Source of the DNA: Rhynchonema sp. JSB1_4
Taxonomy: Eukaryota > Nematoda > Chromadorea > Monhysterida > Xyalidae
Direction: 5' to 3'
Length of the DNA: 64,000 nt
Assembly: GCA_030248065.1 (NCBI GenBank)
Contig: JASAMV010005659.1
Coordinates: 1-64,000 of the forward strand
The notes below the pieces were generated by a model. The model was not told the origin of the DNA. It made no database searches and saw only the letters and a program-made list of their open reading frames with translations. Shown piece after piece: positions 52,426-63,800 of the stretch (position 1 is the stretch's first letter; each line of letters opens with the position of its first letter). The position numbers were made by a program, and so were the translations under genes.

Positions 52426-52935
52426 ATGTATCATGTGGCCAACATTGTTGCCACCGCCCAGTTGGTCGGTGTTGATCTTGATTTGAAACAAATGTGTCTC
52501 AAGATGCTGAATACGGTTTATGATCCAAAGCGTATAAAATGTTTACACGTAAAGCAGCGATCAAGCAGTACCAGCGTATTAGTTTGGCCGAGAAAAGAAA
52601 ATAAAAACAATATTGTAATATTGGGAGCAAAAAGCATAGATCTTGCACGCAAGGGTGCACGAAGTATTTGGTACAAAATTTCACGTATCAGTGGAAATAC
52701 TGTGAAAATGCAAGATTTCAAAATAAGAAACATTGTGGTTTACGGTAATATACCACATAATATCAGTATGAAAAATGCGCGCTATAATTGGGAATTATTT
52801 CCCGGAATATATTTCGGACTTGGTGGCTCAATTAAAGCAGTAGTGTTTGCATCGCAAAAGTTTTTCATTACCGGGTCAAAGGACCAAAATGAAATAAAGA
52901 CAGCTTACGAGAAATTAATGACACTTACAAAATAA
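52426..52935 (+). CDS. TATA-binding-protein (TBP) homologue encoded by element B
   Basis: 169 residues, about the size of the conserved TBP core. Both TBP repeats are readable: NIVATAQLVGVDLDLKQMC ... YDPKRIKCLHVK ... VILGAKSIDLARKGARSI, then DFKIRNIVVYGNI ... YNWELFPGIYFGL ... VVFASQKFFITGSKDQNEI. These match the cellular pattern IVATVNL-x-LDLK, YNPKRF, GAKSE, DFKIQN, YEPELFPGL and TGAK. At the ALIF position of repeat 1 a Trp stands where cellular TBP has an intercalating Phe. It would bind TATA-type promoters. It is transcribed toward the Cys-rich gene, stops overlapping by 11 bases. A damaged twin is at 47057-47540. Confidence 0.75.
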   Translation: MYHVANIVATAQLVGVDLDLKQMCLKMLNTVYDPKRIKCLHVKQRSSSTSVLVWPRKENKNNIVILGAKSIDLARKGARSIWYKISRISGNTVKMQDFKIRNIVVYGNIPHNISMKNARYNWELFPGIYFGLGGSIKAVVFASQKFFITGSKDQNEIKTAYEKLMTLTK

Positions 52936-54079
52936 ATTCTGTTGTGAAATTAAATTTCACCATCTGGTCGGCACAGGCATTACAAGCCAAGTCCGTGTGG
53001 TAGCAGGTATCACCACAAATCGCACATCGTCCGGACGCCTTCCAATGCGGTTGGTCCATGCGACCAAAGTTCATTGTCATGCTACGCATGGTTGACGAGG
53101 GCAGTTTTTCGGTACCCTTCGAATAGGTCTTGAAATCAAGCATATGATTCACCGTCGACCGTTTGACGCGTAGACCACGTGCCCATTCAAGTCCTGGATT
53201 GTAGCCACTTGCATATTGCGATGCGCACAGATCACATCCGCCGCAATCATCGAATAGCAATGTGGGTATCAAGAAAATGACATCTGGACACTTGCGCAGC
53301 CGAATGTGAAGGCGAGCAATTCTGCAGGCTCGACCCTTGCAGTCGAATCCTGTAAAAAATACATTCTCAAAACATATCATTGCACATAAAAATGTTATCA
53401 TTGAAATCATTGAGCTGCTCACCGACTGTGTACGGGAAGTGACACACCACCCAGCGACGTCTCACATCCCAAGGTCTCCGGTCACCACGCTGTTCCTGTT
53501 TGAAATGTATCGAGCCGACTTTCAGAATTGTGACCATCAAATCGATCAGTGCAATGCCCCGTGGTCGGGAGTATTGACCCTTGCCGTACGACCATAGTGA
53601 CGGACAGTCATGTTTCCCTGAAAATAGTTGTTTTACACATGACAGTGTTATTACCGTGTTCAACACACCATGATAGTGTTATTACCGTAGATGAGACAGA
53701 TGGTCAGCACATCAAAGTATATCAGCCAGCTGGTTGCCTCGTTTCTGATTGCAATTTGCTCTCCTGTGGTGTACAGACCTGCCATGCGGTGTTGACCGTT
53801 TCGTATTTGCTCATGCACTTTTTTTGCCGCATCGGCTCCTGCAACCAAAGGTTGGTGACTTGTTTTTTTTTAAATTTTATGGACTGAGATACAAGAAAAC
53901 ACACTTGTATCCAGATCACAGTTCATCATTTGTACCGATCCATACACCAGTCTGTTCTTCTCACGCTGCTCCTTCGTCCGGCTGTCTGAAAAATGCTTCT
54001 GTTGAAAAAACAGTACTGCTGACAATCGCGAAAAACATGTTGTTGACAAAAAGGAAAAAATAACTTGCCAATAATCCAT
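52925..54079 (-). CDS. Four-exon Cys-rich protein of element B
   Basis: Exons 54079-53905, 53838-53686, 53617-53423 and 53349-52925 join with consistent phases through GT-AG introns of 66-73 bases, giving about 315 residues. The last exon has DDCGGCDLCAS and CAICGDTCYHTDLACNAC, the latter recalling the C-x2-C-G-D ... C-x2-C zinc module of nuclear-receptor DNA-binding domains. A DNA-binding role next to TBP is tempting but unproven. Exon 1 has alternative starts. The left copy is degraded. Confidence 0.5.
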
Positions 54080-54169
54080 TCGTAGTTCGCCATGTCGATT
54101 GTTTTGAATGAATGTTAAGATCAGAACCTACCCCTGGTATTTTTGGCGCCATTTTTTTTCTTCAGGGGT

Positions 54170-54583
54170 TTAAAGGTCATTTATTTGATGCAAGACCCAG
54201 TTTTTCACTTCACTGTCGGTCATTGTTGTTTTACCGTTATTCAAGTTATCAATCACGCGTTCACCGCGCGCCGTTCGATAGCAATACCAATAGCACCATA
54301 GCCCACATGTCGCAGGAGCGTACTGCACTTTTTTCTTCAAGTAGGTAACTCTGTCCAATTTTATTTTAGTTTTCGCTATGCTACAGAATAATTCGTATTC
54401 TTGTTCTGTTCTACGATAAAGGCAAAACCAATGTTTCCCTTTCTTATGTGCCGGGTCGGAATTACGCACACAAAATTGTCCCGGTTGCAAGTCAACCTCT
54501 TGATCATCAGCGTAGATTCCCGTGTAGCATAGCGATGTTATGAAATCACTTTTTATTAGCAAGTCTAGGTCAGCCCCGTTCAT
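54170..54583 (-). CDS. Adenain-like protease (right copy, intact)
   Basis: 137 residues identical to 45418-45831, with the same GKHWF His and TCGLWC Cys. Located three bases after the (broken) major capsid gene. Confidence 0.85.
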   Translation of the reverse strand: MNGADLDLLIKSDFITSLCYTGIYADDQEVDLQPGQFCVRNSDPAHKKGKHWFCLYRRTEQEYELFCSIAKTKIKLDRVTYLKKKVQYAPATCGLWCYWYCYRTARGERVIDNLNNGKTTMTDSEVKNWVLHQINDL

Positions 54584-54586
54584 TTT

Positions 54587-55928
54587 TTATCCACCTCCAG
54601 ACTCCATAATGGCTTCATGCGCGCTTGTTAGCAAAAGCGTATTCTGATACTCAGCCAGCGCAATTAGGGTCAATCCGGCGGGGGGCGTTTTATCAGAGAA
54701 GAAAATATCTGCGCTCAGGTCACCGTATCTGGTCAGCTGCATGTCATTTATACCGCTTGCAGTTAGATCGAATGCCCATATGCATGCAAATTTCTTGAAT
54801 TGATCATATGAAATTGATGGCAAACCACCGACCTGAGCCCCAGAGGCACGTAGTAATCTTAAGTATGCCAGGGCATAATTTTCGTTTGATACAAAATCAA
54901 AAGTTTCATTTGGGCCCGTGTTCGGTATCTGTTGATCCCCCACACGAATGAATACTCGGACACAACCATGGTGTCCAAAAATTAGTGGATTTCTGTCGGC
55001 CGCAGCTGTGAAGCTTTCTGACGGCAGAAGAGCCAACCACAAACGGCTGCATATTGCACCGCGAAATAGCACATTATAGCTGAGACTAGTCAAGTTGCCA
55101 GGTACGTGCAAGTGACGCATTTTGACAGTGTTTATCGGGTAAATTAGCGGCTTTGTCTGATGAGTCTTTGCTATTGACATCTGTAGACTAGGTAAGATGG
55201 CACATTTTCTCACATGTAGGGAGCATTCTACCACCTCCATGCGACATGGGTGCTCGGGAGTGTAATTTAAAATTGTGAAATCGCTCGGATTCAGTATCAG
55301 TTCCAGTCGCAACCCAGTGTGTGACGGGATAAGTCTTTTGCTTTCAAAAATTCCCGTTTGCATTCGTGTTAACAGCTCTAAGTTTTTGGAACCGTCCAAT
55401 GCACTTTTAAGATGTTTAAAAAAGCCCGCATTCCGTGTTTTTTGGTTATCATCGAGCGGAAAAAATTTTGACATTGCCAAAGTTGAGTTGTATTCATCTT
55501 GACAGCTGCTCAGGAGCGTAGTGATATAAGCCACGTACGCATACCCTTCAATATTTGCCACTAAATTCTGACCTACAAATAGTTTCACTGTATTGAATAT
55601 CGTGGCTGCCGGGTAGTTTATCAAGCTCACAATTTGATCTATTTTTCTCCATTTCTCCATTGGCATCAGGGCGTTCTTTGGACCCCAATGCACTGCCATC
55701 TTCGTTTACAATCCTCACTACTGTACGTACGTACATTTGCGAAAGATCCACATAGTTTTCTGAGCTGCTAAGCTCAAATGCTATGGTGTTGGCATTTTTC
55801 ACAGGGTTTAGAGGATAATACGTCTGTAAGCCACTGTTTATGATGGAAATTTGTGTGGGGGGGTAACTGAATAAGTTTAGTTGGTCGCTACAGGCGAGCA
55901 ATGACCCTTGTTCCACGACGTCTACCAT
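54587..55928 (-). pseudogene. Major capsid protein, right copy, one frame break
   Basis: Near-identical to 44074-45414, but one extra base in an A-run near 55646 separates an N-terminal frame (55548-55928) from the rest (54587-55699). The type of change, one homopolymer base, suggests sequencing error as much as true inactivation. Confidence 0.8.
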
Positions 55929-56272
55929 TTCGACGACGTTTGATGCGACGTATTAGGGTTAACGGTGGTACACCGACTTTTCGTCTCGGGCCAGCTCCAA
56001 TCAATCTACGACGTCTATATTTGGGTTCTTCGACGAGGCATTTCGTATTGCTCTTTGACGTTTCCTGGCTTTGTATTTATACTGTTTGACCGTTTTTATA
56101 GCTTCAATTCCAGCTTTCACCGCTATGGGAGTTAGGAGCCCAATCAGGCCACCACGCCCCCTCATATATTTCTTCCCCTGTAATGGCGATCACCGTAGCC
56201 CAATTGTTGTGGAGGATTAGTAATGAAAGACCAATAAGATTCACTTGGATCAATGAATGGTACCTTACCCAT
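55888..56272 (-). pseudogene. Core and VI-like small proteins, right copies, frame-broken
   Basis: Counterparts of 43962-44114 and 43730-43987. The right copy has one extra C in the core gene (ACCCAAA against ACCAAA) near 56023 and one A fewer in the VI-like gene near 56173. Both frames are therefore interrupted. Confidence 0.65.
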
Positions 56273-57116
56273 ACGCCTGAAAATGCAGTACCGCGTACGA
56301 TTCTCCCTGTGACAGTTTTAGTTTAGACCCAGAAGAATCCATTAATTGTATATTTATAGTATCAGTCCGACTTCTACCAACCGGAATATAGTAGGGGCGC
56401 GTGAATACTACGGACTGTCTATTCCCATGGCTAGCTGTCTCTGATATTGGCACAATTCTCAAAAGTGGGCTTGAGCTATTACCCACTAAAGTAGTTTCGA
56501 CTATATCACTGTACACATATATTGTTGACACCATATCCAGCTGGGTTTCAAATTCTGATACTACATTCTTTGTGAAGTCGTAGGTCTGCTTTGCAAACCC
56601 AGAATTGCTGCCAGCTGTGGACTAAGCCAAATTCGGCGCAATTTTTCATCTTTACGTTTCAGGACTACCCCGCGTGTGCGTTCTTTTTTGAGTAATTGAA
56701 AATAGGTCAGTTTTAGGCACAGGTCCAGTGCCTCGTGTTCCACCAGTCATCATCCATTCTATCGCGCTTTGGTGGTTATTCTCTATTTTAGACACTGTCG
56801 CGGCGTTGGCTCCACGATGAATTTTCACAGCGTACAGTATTGATTTTATTAAATCATCAATGTTGTCATAGTAGCCTGGAGATACCTGTATTGGTAATAT
56901 GATCCCATCGTAGTCTAGTAAGAGCGAGTTTTGACCATCATCATCTGTCACCGTCGGGTAACTGTGCACATAGCTCAGTTCAGTCAAAGCAACACGATAA
57001 TTACGATGTGTAAAATCTAAAGTTCGTGCCAGCCGCACCGTGAAATTTGCAGGTGTGTTTCCCGCAATGTCATCGGTGTTTGATAGCAACGTGACAAAAA
57101 AAGAGTTATCCGACAT
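56265..57116 (-). pseudogene. Penton-like minor capsid, right copy, frame-broken
   Basis: Same protein as 42886-43737. Frame changes lie at about 56600-56690, visible as three overlapping partial frames; single-base differences in the C- and A/T-runs there separate the N- and C-terminal halves. Confidence 0.75.
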
Positions 57117-57174
57117 GTTGACTTTGTAGAAGAGAATGCCGGTTATTATTAATCCACACACAATTTTCACGCAT

Positions 57175-58158
57175 TCATTTATATTTACCTTTTCTACCAC
57201 TTTCTTGACCGAGGACTGGTGCCAGCTCTTGGTTGTAGTAAACATTATCGTCAACGTTCCCTTCAAGGTCAGCTATCCTGTAGGTAGCTGGGCCAAGCCG
57301 GTGTTTCAGTTGATCAACGACTGTATACAGTTCATCCGAGAATGTTTGGCGGTAACCTTTGTGAAATGTACCTCTTTTCTTAACGCGACGCACTACCTGA
57401 CCAAGCTTGAATTTCCATATGGGTTTCACCAACTTTGCTTTACTATTTATAATGCGCAGGACCTCTTCCTCGTTATGTAATCCAATGTTTTTCGGTCGCA
57501 TGTCGTGCGCAGAATGTAGGATTCCATTGTACGATTCGACCAACGAATGGTACACATCCACCCATTTCTCCGTTGTTTTGTCGGTAAAATAATGGAAAAT
57601 TTTAGACTTTAGGGTACGTATGGCTCTTTCTGCCAGCCACGATTTGGAGGCTCTTGTCATCACAACCCTTTCTATACGGTTTTGCTCACAAAAGGTTTTA
57701 AAACCGGCAAGAAATTCCTTTCCTGCATCTATGACCACTTTCCAACATTTTACTTGAATTTTATCAAGTATCCTTTTGAAAGCATCTACAACCTCTGCGG
57801 GCGTTTTGGTTTTCAACTTTTCGGCAAACATTTTTCTGCTCAGACCGTCTACGCACAACAGTATGTAGGCGTAGTTTCTGTTTTTTCTTTTCAGCCGGGA
57901 AAAATCAATAATGTCCAAAAACAAGTTAGTTCCATACCCTATCACCCGCAGGGGTGTTCGAGGAAAGTGTTGTTTTGCAGGTACATGTTTGGCATGTACA
58001 TCTTGATGTTCTAAAAAGTCTTTCACATCACGCAAACGTATACGTGGATTTCGTTTTTTCGATTCCTGGTACAATTTCTGCACCCCCGAGTAACTAGCTG
58101 GACCTTGAGGGTTGAAATACAAGCTAGCTAATAATTTATTCATGTTCTTTCCAATCAA
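57175..58158 (-). CDS. Polinton integrase (right copy, intact)
   Basis: 327 residues identical to 41844-42827, with the same DDE residues. Starts inside the preceding PX-like gene (23-base overlap). Confidence 0.85.
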   Translation of the reverse strand: MIGKNMNKLLASLYFNPQGPASYSGVQKLYQESKKRNPRIRLRDVKDFLEHQDVHAKHVPAKQHFPRTPLRVIGYGTNLFLDIIDFSRLKRKNRNYAYILLCVDGLSRKMFAEKLKTKTPAEVVDAFKRILDKIQVKCWKVVIDAGKEFLAGFKTFCEQNRIERVVMTRASKSWLAERAIRTLKSKIFHYFTDKTTEKWVDVYHSLVESYNGILHSAHDMRPKNIGLHNEEEVLRIINSKAKLVKPIWKFKLGQVVRRVKKRGTFHKGYRQTFSDELYTVVDQLKHRLGPATYRIADLEGNVDDNVYYNQELAPVLGQESGRKGKYK

Positions 58159-58753
58159 TCATCGGTTGAGCTCCCCTCAATTCATCACGCCTAAATTTAT
58201 TGTTTATCAATCTTTCAGGCGTACCTGATTTTTTCAGCTCCAATACCAATTTGTCAATTCCGGGGGGTCCATCTATCTTCTTTGTAGATTTTGTCATAAG
58301 ATGCGACAAAAGATCCTGTTTATTGCTATTCGGTATGGAATTGCCGCGCACAATCAATCTGTCCTGATCATCAAATTCTACTGTTGGCACGTTTGCTTCT
58401 ATATGCTGCAAAAGTTGACCACCTTTGGCCCTGTGCGACTTTGGTAGAAAGCTCACTCCCCCTCTAGTTATTTTTCGTGCTGGCTCTGGCTTACGCTCTG
58501 CTGGTGGTGGTGGTTCTGCAATTGGATCTGCAGGTGTCACCATTGCGGTCACAGTTCTGTTTAAGTCGTTACGACGAAGTTCCCTGTATTTCCTCAGCAC
58601 ATTTTCGTAGAGCCGTTGTTTCATGTCTTGGGCAATGTTATCCTCCTTTAATACCGCTAGCATTTGTTTATCTAGCAAATTTGAGGCTGTCACTGCCGGT
58701 CGGCTGTCATTAAAAAGCTGCCCTGGTTGTAGTACTATTTTCTTGTAGGACAT
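58136..58753 (-). CDS. Pro-rich virion-associated protein (PX-like)
   Basis: 205 residues. A helical N-terminal half (KQMLAVLKEDNIAQDMKQRL) is followed by a Pro-rich linker (EPPPPAERKPEPAR) and a globular tail that begins GGVSFLPKSHRAKGG. Proteins of this type, next to integrase, occur in Polintons as PX; their role is unknown. It overlaps the preceding small basic gene by 19 bases and integrase by 23, a tightly nested cluster. Confidence 0.5.
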   Translation of the reverse strand: MSYKKIVLQPGQLFNDSRPAVTASNLLDKQMLAVLKEDNIAQDMKQRLYENVLRKYRELRRNDLNRTVTAMVTPADPIAEPPPPAERKPEPARKITRGGVSFLPKSHRAKGGQLLQHIEANVPTVEFDDQDRLIVRGNSIPNSNKQDLLSHLMTKSTKKIDGPPGIDKLVLELKKSGTPERLINNKFRRDELRGAQPMIDWKEHE

Positions 58754-59067
58754 ATCAAATGTTTTTTACGTAGCACGGGATTCAGAAAAGATTTTAGAAA
58801 ATCACTGTCCACCAATTTTTGTAATCGTTCCCGCTTTTTTTTCATTGATGTGCGCTTGGCAAGAAAATATATCGTATCTTTTTGTTCTTTGAGGGCATTT
58901 ATTTGTTTCGGGTTTAGCTTGAAGGTACCATTGATCATGTTTATACTAATGTCCGACAGACAGGTCCATTGATCTTTACGCATTGCTTTCAAAATCTTTT
59001 CACGCTCCTCCACGTTTCCGACAGCAAGACGACGGAGTTGTTTTGCGTTTCGCTCAAACCTAGCCAT
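58735..59067 (-). CDS. Small basic protein, unrecognised
   Basis: 110 residues from the ATG at 59067. Lys/Arg-rich helices (RFERNAKQLRRLA, KREREL-type segments) and a central NGTFKLN. It starts 8 bases before the ATPase stop. Possibly a virion or DNA-binding factor; its counterpart in the left arm is broken. Confidence 0.45.
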   Translation of the reverse strand: MARFERNAKQLRRLAVGNVEEREKILKAMRKDQWTCLSDISINMINGTFKLNPKQINALKEQKDTIYFLAKRTSMKKKRERLQKLVDSDFLKSFLNPVLRKKHLICPTRK

Positions 59068-59737
59068 CTTGTATCTGGTAAACTGTGGGAGTTTCTTCTT
59101 CACCCAAAATATTCGTTTGGAATCGCAAATCTTCAGCAGTTTCGTTAGTTAAATCAATGAATAGGTAACCGTATGGACGTTTTACGCAATCAGCGTATAT
59201 ATCTAGCACTACTTTTGTTTGTCTTGGACGTAGCTGCGCTGCGTATCGACAGATTGCTGATTGATCAGCCACACTTTTCATCAACACCATGTAACTGGTA
59301 TTTATACGTGCCAGCCGTGTATTGGGGTGGTACAAATTGTGAATTGAAAAAATCATATGCATCTTTGCATGGTGACAGTACTCTAGAATGAGCTTAGACA
59401 ATATTTTGCTTGGTATTTCATCTTCGAGATCATCAAGGACCAGTACCTTGGGTTTATCGTTTTTCAGAATATCTAAATCTACCAACCCGTTAATCAAGTT
59501 CACTCGTTTGTCATCGAGCAACGATTGGAATTGCTGCTTGTTGTCATGATGGCAAATGTAAATATTTTCTGGTTTTTCTTTTAGAATTTGATCCACGTTT
59601 GTTACGAAACGTCTAATGTATGAAGATTTTCCGCTGGACGAAGGTCCGACTAGAAGATGTAGTGCTTCTAATTTCAGGTGCATGATGATGTTGCTTTGCA
59701 AATTTGGACCGAAATTATTCGAATGGAACAACAACAT
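59060..59737 (-). CDS. DNA-packaging ATPase (FtsK/HerA, A32-like)
   Basis: 225 residues from 59737, or 207 from the ATG at 59683. Walker A is GPSSSGKSS and Walker B is KVLVLDDLEDE, with a sensor-like HMIFSIHN after it. This is the genome-packaging ATPase family shared by Polintons, virophages and large DNA viruses. The ATPase in the left arm has lost its Walker A. Confidence 0.85.
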   Translation of the reverse strand: MLLFHSNNFGPNLQSNIIMHLKLEALHLLVGPSSSGKSSYIRRFVTNVDQILKEKPENIYICHHDNKQQFQSLLDDKRVNLINGLVDLDILKNDKPKVLVLDDLEDEIPSKILSKLILEYCHHAKMHMIFSIHNLYHPNTRLARINTSYMVLMKSVADQSAICRYAAQLRPRQTKVVLDIYADCVKRPYGYLFIDLTNETAEDLRFQTNILGEEETPTVYQIQDG

Positions 59738-59800
59738 CGTCGTGGACTATTTATGCGATTATGGGACATGGTATGTTCAATATCCGGTGATATGATATGT

Positions 59801-62800
59801 TCAATATCCATATGGTTTAGAAGTGACATCACAAGGCACACGCTTATCAAATACCACACGCCAATGTTTATCCACATTAGAAGATACCACGTAAAAAGGT
59901 TGGAGCCGCTGTATTTTCCTCTGAGGAATTTTTATGTGAGCTCCGACATTTTCACGTTTAAAATTCAGGGCAGCTTTCTTAAATGTCTCAAAATTCAATA
60001 GTTTCGCTGTTGTAATATTCAGACTAAATCCACGCACTTTGACCACACATTTTTCTTCGTTGGTCACGTTGTCAGTCATTCGTAGTGCATAGTTTTTTGC
60101 ACCACAGCAGGCCAGTTCGTGTATTGTGTGATTTGGGTATTCGTCAGTCATCTCGCCAATGTATCTTCCCACAGGAGGTTCCCAGTCGCCCGATCGTGAG
60201 ACGTAGTATATGCTGTCAGTGTCTGAAATGTGTGAGTAAGGTGTGTAATCAGGTTACTGCAGTAAAAATGTTATATGCATTCTACTGTCGTACCTGTATA
60301 AAGGACGCGATCACCCAGAGGTTGGAGGAAATTGCGCCACATGAAGGTCCGTGCAAAAGCAGTTGTGAATGACGCGTACACCATAGATGTGTGTGGTGTC
60401 GGTTCCACAAAGTCCTTGGTTTTGCGGTAGCCTATCAGCACACTGTCGTTGACAAAATGGTAGCTCGTGACCGACACACTTCGGTCGCATAGTAGGGTTA
60501 GCAGTTCATCGTCGGTGTTGCACAATTTGCACTCTACTCGATCGCTGTTTTGGCCAAATTTACCTGTGCGTGTAATGTTGTTTTTGTGATGTTTCAGACA
60601 CAAAATAATTTTAGAAAAAAACGTCTCTCACCCCAAAATGAATTAATGATTAGCTTGCCAAGTAGACGTAATGCGGCATTCTTGCGTATTTTGCTAGGGT
60701 CGAGACGTATGCCCTCATGTCGTTCGTACTCGGCTGCGTATTCTTCGGCCGTGCCCTGGTACCCATCAGGCAGACCACTTGCCTCTACTTTTATTGCAGC
60801 CCATTTCTTGATAAATGCCTGGAAAAGTGGTTCGTCAGGGACGCTTGGCCAGTTGTAGATGACATCTACATCACTGTACGTGTAGCCATTATCCAGAGCC
60901 AGGTACGCTTCAGTTGACGTGTATGTCTGCACCCAAGAGCGCTGCTGTCGGTTGTGATGGCATGGTCCTGGTAGCTTCTCGTTGGCGCAAGTGTAGCACA
61001 GTGCGAATACCAGCTTACCCCAGTCGGTTTTGATACCAAGTACTGGATGGTGTAATCCCCGTGGAGGATGCCACCTTGCTTTAATCAATGCGCATTCGTA
61101 CGGTTTGTTGTCGAGCGGCGCAAAGCCTGACTTTATGACCGATGGGAAGCCCACAGGGTAGCGACACTTTATTAGTCGTGACGGGTACAAAGATTGCACA
61201 TCAAGCACCCGCAGCTTCTCCCCGTCACCGCACTTGTAGTGTAGCGTATACGGCTCTGTTTTACCTCCCTGCAGCGTGTCCCGTGGTCTCAATTCCTTGG
61301 TTCGCACCACCATAGTACGATTCAAGGCGGCCAATTCTGGGGTTTGGCGCATCAGACGGTCAAATTCGCACGACCACATTGTGGTTACAGGACACACCTG
61401 TTCCACACGACGTTGACGAGTTATGGTGTCTGAGTACAGCTCATTCACCGTACGACCATTCACAATGGTTTTTTCGCGATTGTGTGGGTAGCAAGTGTGG
61501 CACCCATGGTATGCGCACCCATAGTACTCAAAGGCTTGTATTAGTCGCCCGTTTTGGACAATAGCACCGTCCAGCCAGAGATTATCTAGATGGTATTCCC
61601 CTTCGGGCCATTCCGCTGTGCGTATGGGGCGACCGAGACGTTTCGACTCCCATCGTAGCCACACAAGCGCAGCACGGCTGTATCGTTTCTGACGGGACAG
61701 GCCCTGCTCGGGCAGGATGCTCATCGTATTCGGACGCATAAAGTTGACAATGTAGTCCTTAAGCGTAGCGCCACTTATTGTCGTGCTGTTGAGAAAGATC
61801 TCAAATCCACAATACTCTTTGTAGAGGTTGCGTAGCATACACATGGCGCGTCGGAGTATGGTCACATCTTGCTCTGTATACTTCACGAGCTCCTCCCAAA
61901 AGTTCCACACCTTACTACGTTGTTGTTCCCACCAAGCCACCAGCTCGTCACGGTCGCACTCGGTTCTACACCGTTCTGGCTCGAAGTAGTGTATTGGTGG
62001 AATTTCACCCACGTAATCCATATTCTGTCGCTGAATGTACATGTATGGAAAGGTACCTTTGACAATATTGTCGAGGCCAAAAGCCTTTGGCACCTTTGAC
62101 AGCGACATTGGGATGTACTGTAGTGAGTCGAGTATGGTGACACCTTTGGCTTGTATTCTGATAAATCCAAATCCGCGTGGCAAGAGTTTACACGGAATAT
62201 TGCGTTCGCACAAATAGCGTACAATCCATGTACCGTCATATCCCGTGGAATTGTGTGCGAAAGCAACGGCTTTGTGGGTGAAAAGCCAGTCGCAAAAATG
62301 TGAGCAGCTATCTTCACCTTCAAATGTTCGCCGTGGTGGTTCGTTGCATGTGGTGCAGACAGTTACACCATCCCAGTTGTTGGCGCATACTGTGCAGCAG
62401 ACGTGTGCGCAAATGTATATGGGCACGTGGAAATATGTGTTGGGTTTTCCGGTTACCGGGTCCTCCTGCCGCGATTCCAAATCGAAGAAAATCATCTTCA
62501 TTGGAGTTTTCGGTTGTTTCGGTTGTGACTTTCGTATGTAGCACTCATGCACACCTCCGCCAATTTTAATGCGGTTCCTACATCGTGGGCACGGACGACC
62601 GTGGTTGCACAGATGATCGCGTTCCCGCATGTTCATTAGTTGTCCACATTTTGGACATAATTGCAGTCGGTCGCACACCGGTTTCGACTTGGCCCCAGGT
62701 CTCCTATGGGCGTCCAGACACTCTTGACCATAGAATGATCGATGACATCTATCGCACGATAGTGTGGCTGGCTGCTTGTTGCATGCTGGCGATTGTTTGC

Positions 62801-63800
62801 AAGCGTCACACGCTATCGGACACTTGTGAGTTTCTGTGTGCCTGAAGGTGACGTCGCAATACGCACAATAATGTTTACGTCCAAAATATCGCATTATTGA
62901 CGTAATAATTGTGAAGTGTCCATCCTTGTAGTCAATGTATATTTTGGTTGGTTGGTGTGGACCGCAATAAATTCGTTTCTTATGTTCAAATACTATTATT
63001 TGGTAGCCAGTCAAATGGCCCTGTAGTTTTCGCACGTCCGCGAGGCCATGTGGTCCGTCGTACGTGACGCCTGAGTCCCGCGCCAGTCTTTTGACCTTGT
63101 CAAGCTGCGTACGTTCGTTCCTCTTTACGTATCGGTATTGCTCCACGGTACCTTCGTAGCGCGCCATCTCAATCACCAGACATCGCAGTAGACACCTGTT
63201 ATCGTTGTTGTTGGGATCGTACAGGTAGGGTACGGCTCGACGACGAGACCCACTTCCACCTTTCTTGGGGTTTTTGATGGTCACCGTTTCGAATGTGGTC
63301 AAGTCCTCCAATTTGACGCTCTCATTGCTGTTCAGCAGCGATTCGACAGTTCGCAGTAGTCGTTCGACCGACAGTTCGGCACGAGGTACGAATGGTATTA
63401 GTAGGTAGCCATCTCGTAGTCCTGGCGCGTTTATTTTCACACCCACGTAATCGTTGTGGTGTGCTCCTGCGAATGCACGGTCAAGTATGTCCTCGAGTGC
63501 GTTCTGCAGTGCCGCGTTGATATCGGTGCATCTATTCATATTGATAAATCGCAGGTTGTAGCAGTCGCCGGATGTCCCCAGACGTGGTACAGCGCGATGG
63601 CCGACATGCTGAATTTCATGGTATGGCTCTCCTTCCCCATACAGCAAAAAGCTGCCAAATTGTTCTGGGATATCCACATATGGGTGACCGTCGCGCGTAT
63701 GCAGACGCAGATACTCGGTCGTCAGCTGGTCACGCAATTGTGAGTCGTTCACCCACTCTCCTTCCGTCAGCATCAGGTCGAGATGTAGCCAGTCATCCAT
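59801..63800 (-). CDS. polB: Protein-primed-type family B DNA polymerase (three exons, intact)
   Basis: Exons 63800-60632, 60563-60294 and 60222-59801 join in frame to 1286 residues through GT-AG introns of 68 and 71 bases. A long N-terminal region contains a zinc-rich part (about residues 305-430: CAYC, CDAC, CDRC, CPKC, CPRC). Exonuclease motifs are FDLES (about 440), FAHNSTGYDG (about 512) and EQDVTI (about 641). Polymerase motif A is DVQSLYPS (about 866), motif B KLIINSFWG (about 1046), and motif C (DTDS) is split by the second intron. This is the Polinton replicase, which is thought to use a terminal protein primer. Confidence 0.9.
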
